Assembly (NCBI GenBank): GCA_937880755.1
Contig: CALGRX010000018.1
Location: 1-46,360 of the forward strand
From: an uncultured Clostridia bacterium
GTDB taxonomy: Bacteria; Bacillota; Clostridia; Christensenellales; UBA3700
Direction of reading: 5' to 3'
DNA: 46,360 nucleotides
Part shown: positions 33,137 to 42,454 of the stretch, piece by piece
Position numbering within the stretch: position 1 is the first letter of the stretch
Layout of the letters: each line of letters starts with the position of its first letter
Position numbers and translations under genes: made by a program
Notes under the pieces: model-generated
What the model was told of the DNA's origin: nothing
The model's database searches: none
What the model saw: the letters and a program-made list of their open reading frames with translations, nothing else

Positions 33137-34186
33137 TTATTGTTTGCTTGGCAAGCACTCTATGAGAGTTGCCTCACCAATGACGGTATATTTGTCCGTT
33201 GCACAATATGGAAGAAAGAAGTATTCTCCCTTGACTACCTCTTGCTTATAGCCTTCGCCCTCAATGGTACATTTGCCGTCTAGCACTATCCATACGCTAG
33301 GAGCGTTGTGCATTGTCATACTTCCGCCCGTCAAGACGTGCCTATATTGCGCAAAGCAAGGCGTATCGTCGTAGTCGATGAGCTTTTCGCACTTGTAGCC
33401 TTGATTTTCAACCACTACTTTAGGCTGAATTTTCGCACTATCCAACGACTTTTGTCCCCATAGAGAATAGTCGAAGCAATCTAGAGCCGTGGACTTATCA
33501 AGTCCTATGTATTTCTCTTCTTCGCTGATGTGGTATTCTCCGCACCAATTCTCGGGTTGAATAGTAAAGTCGGTAGGCTCTTGCACTTCGATGATTGTAC
33601 ATCCTTGACCTATCGCGTGTATCAAACCACCCTTAATCAAATACATATCGCCTACTTTGGCGTCAACGCCGTTGAGAATACTCTCCATAATATTAGGTTC
33701 GTCTTGACTTCTCTCTTCCAATTCCCACAGCTCTTGCTTAGTCATTGGCCGGTTAAATCCAAAATAAATTTTAGCGCCGGGACGTGTAGCTACCACTAGC
33801 CACGCTTCCGTCTTGCCGTATTCGCTACCAAAGTTCTTCCTCGAAAAGTCCTTGGTCGGGTGCACTTGCATAGGCAGTCTAATCGCGCTGTCGAGGTATT
33901 TGACGAGGCAGTCGTACTTTTTACCGCCGAGCAACTCGTCGGGGTAGTCGTTTAGTAAATCGTCAAAGAATACGTCCGTACCTTTGACCACCGAAACGCC
34001 GTCTCGCTTGCCGAAGTATCTTGGATTGATTGCTTTGACCTTGCTGGCAATCCACTCTTCGGGGAAGTAGCCGTCTTGAGAGCCGTCGGAACAAAGATCG
34101 GCATAACCCTTACCGCCGAGATATATGCGATAAACTCTGTTTTTTTCAAAAAATATCGGTCTCGTCACCACTTGTCGTATATCCAT
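33137..34186 (-). CDS. manA: Class I mannose-6-phosphate isomerase
   Basis: The enzyme interconverts mannose-6-phosphate and fructose-6-phosphate, using zinc in a cupin fold. The 349 residues show zinc-site blocks LPMQVHPTKDFS and YGKTEAWLVV, and the second block LIHAIGQGCTIIEVQEPTD. The C-terminal cupin part has FLPYCATDKYTV. GGAGAG stands 6 nt before the ATG, 14 nt after the sugar-kinase stop. With the upstream beta-mannosidase and PfkB kinase it forms a path from mannosides to glycolysis. Confidence 0.92.
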   Translation of the reverse strand: MDIRQVVTRPIFFEKNRVYRIYLGGKGYADLCSDGSQDGYFPEEWIASKVKAINPRYFGKRDGVSVVKGTDVFFDDLLNDYPDELLGGKKYDCLVKYLDSAIRLPMQVHPTKDFSRKNFGSEYGKTEAWLVVATRPGAKIYFGFNRPMTKQELWELEERSQDEPNIMESILNGVDAKVGDMYLIKGGLIHAIGQGCTIIEVQEPTDFTIQPENWCGEYHISEEEKYIGLDKSTALDCFDYSLWGQKSLDSAKIQPKVVVENQGYKCEKLIDYDDTPCFAQYRHVLTGGSMTMHNAPSVWIVLDGKCTIEGEGYKQEVVKGEYFFLPYCATDKYTVIGEATLIECLPSKQ

Positions 34187-34200
34187 AATTCTCTCCTCGA

Positions 34201-35139
34201 TTATTCTTTAGTTATTACTTGTTGTAGAGTAGGCATACTCTCCATTGCGCCGTACCCTGCCACAACGACTGCGCACGCACGCATGGCAAATTCAAGCGCT
34301 TTGCCAATCTCTTCCACGGTAGGCTTTACTTTTCGATAAACCATATTGTAAAGTATGCTTGCCGAGAAGCAATCTCCCGCTCCCGTAGTATCCACCACTT
34401 TGCTCTTGACGATAGCCGCCGTCTTACAATTCATCTCTCTATCGTAAGCGGCGCAACCTTGAGCTCCTTTGGTGACGAAAATCATCTTGCATCTACTTGC
34501 ATATTGCCACAATTTTTCTACAGCACCGCTCTCTTGCTCTATGCCCGTTAGAGTGATAAGCTCGTCCTCGCTAACCTTGATAATATCGGCGTAAGCGCAA
34601 AACTCAAGCACCGTATCGACGCAGTCTTGCAAACTTTGCCACAGATTAGCGCGTATATTGACGTCAAATGACACGATGCAACCCTTGGCAATAGCAGTCT
34701 TGATCGCCTTGATATGAGCGTATTTAGAATGCGACTCAACTAGCCCCACCGAACAAAAGTGGAGTGCGTCGCCCTCATCGAAAATCTCGTCTTTGACGTC
34801 ACTCTCGTCAAAGGCAAGGTCGCATGTATCGTTGCGATAAAAAGAAAACTCTCTATCTCCCTTGTCGTTGAGCGCAACGAATGCAAGCGCCGTCGGGCGC
34901 GTATCGTCAATTACCACGTAGTCGGTATTGACGCCGTTGCGTTGCATTTGGTCTATCAAAAATCTCGAAAACATATCGCTAGACAATCTGCCTAGATAAT
35001 ATCCCTTGCCACCGAGTCTGCTAACGCCCGCGCATACGTTGGCAGGGGCGCCTCCCGCCTTTGCCTCAAAGGCAAGCACCTTACCTTGTACGGGCATAAA
35101 ATCTATTAAGCTCTCACCTATACACACTACCTTATTCAT
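34201..35139 (-). CDS. PfkB-family sugar kinase (fructokinase-like)
   Basis: A 312-residue ribokinase-fold kinase. The N-terminal CIGESLIDFMPV and AGGAPANVCAGVSRLGG bind sugar; FDVNIRANLW lies mid-protein; DTTGAGDCFSASILY holds the anion hole and catalytic Asp. These match fructokinases. In this operon the likely substrate is mannose released by the beta-mannosidase, or fructose; that is inference. ATG 35139 with AGAGG upstream is preferred over a TTG at 35151. It lies 8 nt after the beta-mannosidase stop. Confidence 0.9.
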   Translation of the reverse strand: MNKVVCIGESLIDFMPVQGKVLAFEAKAGGAPANVCAGVSRLGGKGYYLGRLSSDMFSRFLIDQMQRNGVNTDYVVIDDTRPTALAFVALNDKGDREFSFYRNDTCDLAFDESDVKDEIFDEGDALHFCSVGLVESHSKYAHIKAIKTAIAKGCIVSFDVNIRANLWQSLQDCVDTVLEFCAYADIIKVSEDELITLTGIEQESGAVEKLWQYASRCKMIFVTKGAQGCAAYDREMNCKTAAIVKSKVVDTTGAGDCFSASILYNMVYRKVKPTVEEIGKALEFAMRACAVVVAGYGAMESMPTLQQVITKE

Positions 35140-35147
35140 AACGCCTC

Positions 35148-37685
35148 TCAAATAATATGCTTGTAGAATAAATAACTAAAGAAGTTGACGGGCAGCAAAA
35201 ATACCTTAGTCCTCGTCCACCAATCGCTGAGTCTACTCGACTTAGGCTTGATTTGACTGACGTCGCAAAGGCTCAATCCCTCTATTACGTCTTGCTCGCT
35301 CGTATCGCCCACTTGCAAGGTAACGACCTTCTCCTCTTGAGGCAAAAGGTCAAAGTAGTTGTCGCTAAAAGGCGCAAACACGTTGTGCGAAGTTAGAGCC
35401 AACTTCCTCACGAATTTTTCCGACGACAAGGTAATCGTAGCCAAACCGCCACTCACCTTGACGCAAGTTTTTACGCTAGATTGTGGCAATTTTAGATTTT
35501 TTTCTTTGTCAAACAATACCGTCTTGACGTTGATTTCTTTACCATTCCTCATCAAAGTTGCCACCAAAACGCAATTTTTGAGATTGCCGAGTTTCCCAAG
35601 TTCCTCAATCGAATATCTCTTAAGGGCGACCCTGCCCACGTCATCGACGGTTGCCGTCATATCATCTTGCAAGAGAGTTTTGCCGTCAAAGGTAATTAGT
35701 CTAACCTTTACGCCGACGTCAACCGACTTGTCGGTGTCGTTGAGGATATAGACGCCCACTCCCTTTTTGTCGTTTTCTAGCGAAACGATGATAGGCGCGA
35801 AGAACTTTTTGCACTCGTATTGCAAAGCCTTATAATTGCGATAATAGTCGAGTCCCGCCCACGAGCATACAGGCCAACAGTCGTTGAATTGCCAATAGAG
35901 CGAGCCGTTGCATCGACCCGAGTTTCTACGCCAATGCTCGGTAGCGTCCTTGATGCACTCTGCTTGGCACAACTGCGATAGATATATGTAATCCTCGAAT
36001 TTGGCAGGCAATCTGTAGCTGCTAGCAATATAAAATTGCATCTTTTTGTTTCCGCTGGCGCACTTTTGGTGAGCGGTAAAGACCTTGCTATCCAAAGAAT
36101 AGTCAGACGGATCGGCAAACTTCTCTATGGTCTTGATATCGGGTAGTGATTCGAAGCCGAACTCGCTACAAAATCTCGTATTGCGACTGCGATAGTACGT
36201 CAAGTCTTGCAACCCGTGCCATACAGCCCAAAGGTGAGTATCGCCCACGTTGTCACTGCTCACGTCCTTGTTGTGCGAGCTACCTATAGGCGTCCCCGAG
36301 ATAAAAGGCGTAATATCGTCGTACTTTTTGACTTGCTTAGGCAATATATCGTAGAAGTACTTTTCCGTCCATTGCACGTATTTGGTCTTGTACAGCCAAG
36401 CCGTGGACATAACCTCTATCTCGTTGTTGCCGCACCAAAGCGCCAAAGAAGCGTGATGCCTTAGTCTTTTGACGTTGTATTCAACTTCTTTGAGGGTGTT
36501 ATTCAAAAATTCTTCGTCGAAGAAAGGATATGGTTGACAGGCATAAGCAAAGTCTTGCCATACCAAGATACCGTATTTGTCGCACAGGTCGTAGAAGTAG
36601 TCGCTCTCGTAATATCCGCCGCCCCACACTCTTATCATATTGAAGCCCGACTCTACGGCAATATTGATATAATCTTCGAGAACCTCGTTAGTTACTCTAT
36701 TGATAAAGCTGTCGGCAGGTATCCAATTGGCGCCTTTGCAAAAAGTAGGAACGCCGTTGACGACGAATTGGAAGTTGCTACCGTACTCGTCTTTTGCCGT
36801 GTTGAGCGTTATCGTCCTCAGACCTATATTTTTGCTTTGCTCCTCCACGATATTGTCCGCTACGCTCAATACTATATCCACCTTGTACAACGGTTGCTCG
36901 ACTCTATTTTCGACATATCCGTTAGGTTGCCAAAGCATAGGCTCGTCTATCGTCAACAGGTGTTGCGCATGATTGCCTATAATACTACTATCCCAAGTCT
37001 TACCGCACGGAGAAGTGATTTTGACTTGCGTGGTAATATCTTGCTCGCCCTTGTCGTCTACCTCTATATCCACGACGACCTTGACGCTCTCATCGTGAAT
37101 TTGTTTTATTCTCACGTCTTGGATAGCCATCTTATTACGACAGTCGATATATATATCACCCGTAATTCCGCTCGGCGTAAGCACGGGGCCCCAATCCCAA
37201 CCGAAGTGACATTGTGGTTTTCTGATATGCGGAATGCCCGTCAAACCGTTGCTATTGTTAGGGCATTGCTCTTTGGCTTGCTTGGCAAACACGTACTCTA
37301 CAGGCGAAAAAAAGTCGACTTGTATCGAGTTTTTGCCCTCTTGGAGCAAGTTTTTAATTTCCCATTCGTGCGCAATGTGGCAGTTGTCGGCTTTGCCTAC
37401 GAGATTGCCGTTGAGGTACACGTCTGCTATAGTATCGAGTTGTTTGCACACGAGATACACCTCGTCAAATTCGAGCGCATCCTTTTGCAATTCAAACTCT
37501 CTGCTATAAGTCCAATCCTTGAGCGCAACCCAATCGCACTTACTCTCGTTGTCTTTGACGAAAGGATCTTCGATAAGTCCGATCGCCATCAAGTCCAAAA
37601 AGTTGCACCCCGGCACTTTAGCGGCATAACGCTCCTCTTTGTCTTTTTGTCCGAAACTCCACACGCCTGCCAAATCTATCTTCAT
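35148..37685 (-). CDS. GH2 beta-mannosidase
   Basis: An intracellular exo-enzyme that releases mannose from the non-reducing ends of beta-mannosides. The 845 residues have an N-terminal sugar-binding beta domain (CHFGWDWGPVLTPSGI is typical of beta-mannosidases), an Ig-like domain, then a TIM barrel. The acid/base Glu lies in WCGNNEIE and the nucleophile Glu in FCSEFGFES. RVWGGGYYESDYFYDLCDKYG is also typical. No signal peptide is present, so substrate must be imported as short oligomers. ATG 37685 has GGAG 9 nt upstream. First gene of a five-gene unit under a consensus promoter. Confidence 0.94.
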   Translation of the reverse strand: MKIDLAGVWSFGQKDKEERYAAKVPGCNFLDLMAIGLIEDPFVKDNESKCDWVALKDWTYSREFELQKDALEFDEVYLVCKQLDTIADVYLNGNLVGKADNCHIAHEWEIKNLLQEGKNSIQVDFFSPVEYVFAKQAKEQCPNNSNGLTGIPHIRKPQCHFGWDWGPVLTPSGITGDIYIDCRNKMAIQDVRIKQIHDESVKVVVDIEVDDKGEQDITTQVKITSPCGKTWDSSIIGNHAQHLLTIDEPMLWQPNGYVENRVEQPLYKVDIVLSVADNIVEEQSKNIGLRTITLNTAKDEYGSNFQFVVNGVPTFCKGANWIPADSFINRVTNEVLEDYINIAVESGFNMIRVWGGGYYESDYFYDLCDKYGILVWQDFAYACQPYPFFDEEFLNNTLKEVEYNVKRLRHHASLALWCGNNEIEVMSTAWLYKTKYVQWTEKYFYDILPKQVKKYDDITPFISGTPIGSSHNKDVSSDNVGDTHLWAVWHGLQDLTYYRSRNTRFCSEFGFESLPDIKTIEKFADPSDYSLDSKVFTAHQKCASGNKKMQFYIASSYRLPAKFEDYIYLSQLCQAECIKDATEHWRRNSGRCNGSLYWQFNDCWPVCSWAGLDYYRNYKALQYECKKFFAPIIVSLENDKKGVGVYILNDTDKSVDVGVKVRLITFDGKTLLQDDMTATVDDVGRVALKRYSIEELGKLGNLKNCVLVATLMRNGKEINVKTVLFDKEKNLKLPQSSVKTCVKVSGGLATITLSSEKFVRKLALTSHNVFAPFSDNYFDLLPQEEKVVTLQVGDTSEQDVIEGLSLCDVSQIKPKSSRLSDWWTRTKVFLLPVNFFSYLFYKHII

Positions 37686-37745
37686 ATCAATTCTCTCCAA
37701 TCACATTACCAATACGTAGTGACTAATCTATCGTTTTATATAATA

Positions 37746-37774
37746 ATTATAATACGCCCGTGCATTACTGTCAA
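37746..37774 (-). promoter_or_regulatory. Consensus promoter of the mannoside operon
   Basis: Minus strand TTGACA (37769-37774), exactly 17 bp, TATAAT (37746-37751): a perfect match to the vegetative sigma consensus, with a leader of about 54 nt. A promoter this strong often needs a repressor, but no clear operator was found. Confidence 0.88.
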
Positions 37775-37804
37775 TATGCAATACGTCTTACCCCTTCTAT
37801 TCGT

Positions 37805-37833
37805 TTGACAAATCACGTGCCAAACTATACAAT
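37805..37833 (+). promoter_or_regulatory. Promoter of the ABC-F gene, predicting a leaderless mRNA
   Basis: TTGACA (37805-37810), 17-bp spacer, TACAAT (37828-37833). The +1 expected 7 nt on is 37840, the A of the ATG. Confidence 0.7.
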
Positions 37834-37839
37834 GTCGGT

Positions 37840-39387
37840 ATGAGTATTTTGACTATCAAGGGCTTGACCCATATCTTCGATTCCAAGGTTTTGTTCGACA
37901 ACGCCGACCTCACCGTCAACAACGGCGAGCATATAGGTATAGTCGGACTCAACGGCGCGGGCAAAACCACCTTTATGAATATCATCGCGGGAAGACTCCC
38001 TCAAGACTCGGGCGAAATCAAATGGCTCAGCGGTATTCGTTGGGGATATCTTGACCAACACGCCGACATTGATCGCTCGCAGACGGTGATGGAATACTTG
38101 CGTTCTTCCTTCAATTATCTATACGAAATCAACGAAAAGTTAGAGCAACTCTATTGCGATATGGCGACTGTGGAGGACCCCGACGAATTGGACAAACTCA
38201 TCAATCGCTCGTCCAAAATGCAAGAATATCTCGACAACGAGGATTTCTACGATTTGGATAGCAAAATCAAAAAGGTTGCAGGCGGACTCGGCGTGCACAA
38301 CTTCGGCTACGATACCGTGATATCTAAGCTAAGCGGTGGTCAACGTGCAAAATTGATGCTTGCCAAACTACTGCTAGAAGACCTTGACGTTATGCTCCTC
38401 GACGAGCCTACCAACTTCCTTGATTTAGAGCATATTGAGTGGCTTCGCAAGTTTTTGGATAGTTACAAGGGCACCTTTATTCTCATCTCGCACGATACCG
38501 TCTTCCTCAACGACGTGTGCAAAATCATCGTCAATATCGAAAACTCTACGATACGCAAGTATTGGGGCAACTACGACGAGTTTTTGGCTCAACACGAGCA
38601 AAACGCCAAGCAATACGCCGACAGTTACGAGCGTCAACAACGCGAGATAAAGAAAATGGAAGATTACATTGCTCGCAACAAGGCTCGCGCGGCAACTGCA
38701 GGTATGGCCAACTCCCGCAAAAAGATGCTTGACAGAATAGAGGTTATGCAAAAACCCGTCAGCGTCGAAAAGCCAACCTTCGACTTCCCTTACACCTTGG
38801 CAGTCACCAAGCATATGCTAGAAGTCAAAAACCTCGAGATAGGCTACGACGGCAAGGCGATTTTGCCACCAATTTCTTTCGAGATGGCAAGCGACACCAA
38901 ACTATGGATAAGAGGTACCAACGGACTTGGCAAGACCACCCTACTCAAAACCTTGATGAAAAAGCTCCCCGCAATATCGGGCAAGTTCTCCTTCAACGTC
39001 AATAGCAAAATCAACTATATCGAGCAAGACTTGCAATTCCGCACTATGGAATACAACGCCATTACCTTTATGAACGAAACCTATCCCAAGATGAGCCAAA
39101 AGGATATTCGCACCCAACTAGCCAGAGTGGGACTGAAGAAAGAATTGACTACCAAGGCAATAGGCTCTCTATCGGGTGGTGAACAAGTCAAAATCAAGCT
39201 GTGCGCACTTATGCAAAAGGAAAGCAACTTCCTCATACTCGACGAGCCGACCAACCACCTCGACGTCAATTCCAAAGAAGCTTTGTTCGAGGCACTAGCC
39301 GAATACAAAGGCGCAATCATTCTCGTCAGTCACGAGCCTATGTACGCCGAAAAGCTCTGCACCGATATATTCGATATCGAATTTTAA
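37840..39387 (+). CDS. ABC-F ATPase (ribosome-associated type)
   Basis: A soluble protein of 515 residues with two ABC domains and no membrane part. Domain 1 has Walker A GLNGAGKTT, signature LSGGQRAK and LLDEPTNFLD; domain 2 has GTNGLGKTT, LSGGEQVKI and LDEPTNHLDV. The linker (about 240-315) is charged and helical (ADSYERQQREIKKMEDYIAR), as in ABC-F proteins that reach into the ribosomal E site. Similarity looks closest to the YkpA/YbiT group, thought to be translation factors; a target-protection role against antibiotics cannot be excluded. There is no Shine-Dalgarno before the ATG, and the promoter places +1 on it. Confidence 0.92.
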   Translation: MSILTIKGLTHIFDSKVLFDNADLTVNNGEHIGIVGLNGAGKTTFMNIIAGRLPQDSGEIKWLSGIRWGYLDQHADIDRSQTVMEYLRSSFNYLYEINEKLEQLYCDMATVEDPDELDKLINRSSKMQEYLDNEDFYDLDSKIKKVAGGLGVHNFGYDTVISKLSGGQRAKLMLAKLLLEDLDVMLLDEPTNFLDLEHIEWLRKFLDSYKGTFILISHDTVFLNDVCKIIVNIENSTIRKYWGNYDEFLAQHEQNAKQYADSYERQQREIKKMEDYIARNKARAATAGMANSRKKMLDRIEVMQKPVSVEKPTFDFPYTLAVTKHMLEVKNLEIGYDGKAILPPISFEMASDTKLWIRGTNGLGKTTLLKTLMKKLPAISGKFSFNVNSKINYIEQDLQFRTMEYNAITFMNETYPKMSQKDIRTQLARVGLKKELTTKAIGSLSGGEQVKIKLCALMQKESNFLILDEPTNHLDVNSKEALFEALAEYKGAIILVSHEPMYAEKLCTDIFDIEF

Positions 39388-39422
39388 TTAGCCCTAGCCC
39401 AATAAAAAATAAGCAAAAAAAT

Positions 39423-39454
39423 AAGACTCGATACACAAGTATTGAGTCTTTTTT
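39423..39454 (+). terminator. Terminator of the ABC-F gene
   Basis: A 12-bp stem, AAGACTCGATAC with GTATTGAGTCTT (one G-U pair), an ACAA loop and a T-run. Confidence 0.88.
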
Positions 39455-39458
39455 GTCT

Positions 39459-39486
39459 AAAAAGTCGTTACGTATCGACCTTTTTT
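39459..39486 (-). terminator. Probable terminator of the ClC gene
   Basis: On the minus strand GGTCG (39476-39480) pairs with CGAC (39464-39467) with a bulged base, flanked by A-rich and T-rich arms and ending in five T. The upstream arm begins at the stop codon. The core resembles the palindrome at 13382-13399. Confidence 0.6.
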
Positions 39487-41056
39487 ACGCCACGAGGTCT
39501 TTGATATAAGCATAGGACTTCTTTGGGTTGTTGGTCTCCACCTCGATATTGAGAATGTCCCCCACTTCGATGAGAGTTTCGCCGTCGGGCACGATATGTT
39601 CTTCTCCGCGAGTTAGGCTCTTGACAAGACAGTTGGCAGGCCACAAAATGTCGCTGACGCTCTTGCCTACCAAAAACGCTCCTAGCTCTATCTGCACTTC
39701 GAAGGTGACCGTCTTGATAGTAGTACCCTTGTTTTGTATCTGGACAAAACGAGCAAGCATACTGTCGTATATAGGTCTATTGCCTAGAAGCTCCGCCACC
39801 ATATAGGCACTAAAAATAGCTATCGCCGAAGACAAAAAGCCCGCCGAATAACCCGTAATCTCTACGATAAGCACAATCGCCGTAATAGGTGCTCTCACGC
39901 TTGCGCCAAAGAAGGTAGTCATAGCAATACACACGATAGCCTTGTAATACACCTCGTCGAGTCCCATTGCGATAAAGAGCTTTCCGCACAGTCCCCCAAC
40001 CAACGCTCCGATGGCAAGCATAGGTATAAACAAACCTCCCGTTGCACCCGAATTGTAGCAGAATATTATCATTATCAACTTTACAAAAAGCAACAAAATT
40101 AGCATTTGCCACGTAAAGTCAAGGTTGGCGATTTTGATTATAAGTCCGTGGCCACCGCCGTTGACGTCGCTAAGCACGAGTCCCGTAACACCCGTCAAAA
40201 CGAATACCAATATAAGCCTAAGCCAATACGGAAATTTCTTTTCAAACTTGTCGCTAAATTGTTGAGTGCGAATGAGCGCAAAGTTGAAGAATATCGCCGT
40301 TGAGCCACACACTAGACCTAGGATAAGTAGCATCCACGAGTCTGCCGTAGCGATAGGCTTGATATATCCCATATCGAACAGCACCTTGTCGCCAGCGCCC
40401 CACAACGTGGACAAAAGTCGATAGGTAATGGTACCCGATATCACCGACGAAGAAGCCGTCATCAAAATCATAGGCGTAAATCTTCTATGCGCTTCTTCTA
40501 GGGCAAAGATAATACCCGTCAGCGGTGCATTGAAGGCTACTGCAAGACCTGCCGAGGCACCGCCCGTCGTGATATATCGCTTTCTGGCGGGACGACTTCC
40601 CATCAGTTCGCTAGCACCTTGCGCCGTCATTGCGCCTATTTGCACCGACGGGCCTTCCGAGCCTAGCGATAGCCCCGCAAAAAAGCTTATAAACGAGCCC
40701 GTGATAGTAGCAATCAAAGTGCGTAGCCACTTGAGCGTCACCAAGCCTCTCATCACGCCCTCGGCTTGCACCATTCCGCTACCCCTTACGTGCGGGCAAG
40801 CCTTGTGTATAGCGTACATTGCCAACGCCAAAACGATTAGTCCCGCAAATAGCAGTGGGATAAAAACGGGGTGCTCGGCAACGTAAGAGTAAATCTCGCT
40901 ACTCTTGCCCGACAAAAAATTGGCGCAGAGATTGAACAAACTGACGATAAAGCCCGTAAAAATCCCCGCCACGCCACCGTAGGCAATGACAGGAACGACT
41001 ATGTATTTTAGTTTGGACAAAAACTGTTTTCGCTTTTGTTGGCTATTGAGCTTCAT
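39485..41056 (-). CDS. ClC-family chloride/proton antiporter with C-terminal TrkA-C domain
   Basis: A 523-residue polytopic protein of the ClC family. Chloride-path motifs are GSGMVQAEG (92-100, in place of the usual GSGIPxxE), GSEGPSVQ with gating Glu134, and GATGGLFIPMLAIGA. The proton-path Glu corresponds to E187/E188 in LEEAHRRF, which indicates an antiporter rather than a channel. Residues from about 440 form a cytoplasmic RCK-C (TrkA-C) domain, likely a ligand or dimer regulator. AGGAG stands 5 nt before the ATG, and the promoter leaves a leader of only about 9 nt. A role in pH or ion balance is inferred. Confidence 0.93.
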   Translation of the reverse strand: MKLNSQQKRKQFLSKLKYIVVPVIAYGGVAGIFTGFIVSLFNLCANFLSGKSSEIYSYVAEHPVFIPLLFAGLIVLALAMYAIHKACPHVRGSGMVQAEGVMRGLVTLKWLRTLIATITGSFISFFAGLSLGSEGPSVQIGAMTAQGASELMGSRPARKRYITTGGASAGLAVAFNAPLTGIIFALEEAHRRFTPMILMTASSSVISGTITYRLLSTLWGAGDKVLFDMGYIKPIATADSWMLLILGLVCGSTAIFFNFALIRTQQFSDKFEKKFPYWLRLILVFVLTGVTGLVLSDVNGGGHGLIIKIANLDFTWQMLILLLFVKLIMIIFCYNSGATGGLFIPMLAIGALVGGLCGKLFIAMGLDEVYYKAIVCIAMTTFFGASVRAPITAIVLIVEITGYSAGFLSSAIAIFSAYMVAELLGNRPIYDSMLARFVQIQNKGTTIKTVTFEVQIELGAFLVGKSVSDILWPANCLVKSLTRGEEHIVPDGETLIEVGDILNIEVETNNPKKSYAYIKDLVA

Positions 41057-41071
41057 ACTTTCTCCTAAGAT

Positions 41072-41100
41072 ATTTTAATAAAATAACACCATTTTGTCAA
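41072..41100 (-). promoter_or_regulatory. Promoter of the ClC gene
   Basis: Minus strand TTGACA (41095-41100), 17-bp spacer, TAAAAT (41072-41077). Confidence 0.75.
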
Positions 41101-41246
41101 TACCCGTACCACTACAAATTTGCTAGTTTTAGTTGTGACAAAACGCACTAATTCTCACGGTAATACTAGTTGAACCTTGCGTTTTTAGAATAAGTTTAGT
41201 GTATTGCCAAACTAAGTGCAACATAGATAATACAATTTGCTTTCAA

Positions 41247-41276
41247 CAAAAAGAGGCGGATTGTTATCCGCCCCTT
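41247..41276 (-). terminator. Terminator of gap
   Basis: A perfect 7-bp G/C-rich stem (GGCGGAT with ATCCGCC, 41255-41272) with a TGTT loop, then a minus-strand T-run. Confidence 0.88.
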
Positions 41277-41296
41277 TGCGTATTGACTTGTTAGCC

Positions 41297-42319
41297 TTAT
41301 TTGTTAAGCTCTGCAAAGTATTTGATAGTTCTTACCATTTGGCTGGTGTAAGAATTCTCGTTGTCGTACCAAGAAACGACTTGTACTTGGTAGGTATCCT
41401 CGTCAATCTTAGAAACCATGGTTTGAGTAGCGTCGAACAAAGAGCCGAATCTCATACCAACGACGTCGGAAGATACGATTTCATCGGTGTTGTAACCGAA
41501 AGATTCAGTAGCTTGAGCCTTCATAGCCTCGTTGATACCCTCTTTGGTGATGTCCTTACCCTTAACTACTGCTACGAGAATAGTGGTAGAACCGGTAGCG
41601 GTAGGAACACGTTGAGCAGAGCCGATGAGCTTGCCGTTGAGTTCTGGGATAACGAGACCGATAGCCTTAGCAGCGCCGGTGCTGTTAGGAACGATGTTCA
41701 TAGCGCCTGCTCTTGATCTTCTGAGGTCGCCCTTTCTTTGTGGTCCGTCAAGGATCATTTGGTCACCTGTGTAAGCGTGAACGGTGGTCATGATACCCGA
41801 TTGGATAGGAGCGTAGTCGTTGAGAGCTTTAGCCATAGGAGCAAGACAGTTGGTGGTGCAAGAAGCAGCCGAGATGATGTGGTCTTCTTTGGTCAAAGTC
41901 TTGTGGTTTACGTTGTAAACGATAGTAGGAAGGTCGTTGCCTGCAGGAGCGGAGATGACGACGTTCTTAGCGCCTGCGTCGATGTGAGCTTGAGCTTTTG
42001 CCTTAGAGGTGTAGAAACCGGTGCACTCGAGCACTACGTCAACGTTGAGTTCTCCCCAAGGAAGCTCTGCAGCGTTAGCCTTTGCGTAAATGGTGATTTC
42101 TTTGCCGTCAACGATGATAGAATTGTCGGTAAAGTCAACCTTGTGGTCTCTTGCGTAGTTGCCTTGCATGGTGTCATACTTCAAAAGATGAGCAAGCATC
42201 TTTGGGCTTGTCAAATCGTTGATAGCGACTACTTCATAGCCCTCTGCGCCGAACATTTGTCTGAAAGCGAGACGACCGATACGGCCAAAACCGTTGATTG
42301 CAACTCTTACATTTGCCAT
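41297..42319 (-). CDS. gap: Glyceraldehyde-3-phosphate dehydrogenase
   Basis: The glycolytic, phosphorylating NAD-type enzyme of 340 residues. The N-terminal Rossmann motif is VAINGFGRIGRLAFRQM; the catalytic Cys lies in SAASCTTNCLAP; the phosphate-site blocks TVHAYTGDQ and GAAKAIGLVIPELNGKL follow, and the C-terminus has WYDNENSYTSQMV. The start MANVRVAINGFG (ATG 42319) has GGAGG 9 nt upstream. It is a single-gene unit; pgk and tpi are not adjacent. Codon use points to high expression. Confidence 0.98.
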   Translation of the reverse strand: MANVRVAINGFGRIGRLAFRQMFGAEGYEVVAINDLTSPKMLAHLLKYDTMQGNYARDHKVDFTDNSIIVDGKEITIYAKANAAELPWGELNVDVVLECTGFYTSKAKAQAHIDAGAKNVVISAPAGNDLPTIVYNVNHKTLTKEDHIISAASCTTNCLAPMAKALNDYAPIQSGIMTTVHAYTGDQMILDGPQRKGDLRRSRAGAMNIVPNSTGAAKAIGLVIPELNGKLIGSAQRVPTATGSTTILVAVVKGKDITKEGINEAMKAQATESFGYNTDEIVSSDVVGMRFGSLFDATQTMVSKIDEDTYQVQVVSWYDNENSYTSQMVRTIKYFAELNK

Positions 42320-42365
42320 AATTATATTCCTCCAAAAAAATAAATTCTTATTTGTTACTGCCAAT

Positions 42366-42394
42366 ATTTTAACAATTATATTCGATTATTGCAA
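42366..42394 (-). promoter_or_regulatory. Promoter of gap
   Basis: Minus strand TTGCAA (42389-42394), 17-bp spacer, TAAAAT (42366-42371), giving a leader of about 40 nt. Confidence 0.65.
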
Positions 42395-42454
42395 GCAAAT
42401 TATCCAAAAAGTTGTAAATTATATGTATTTTGTTATTTTTATTTGTTTTTTCGG

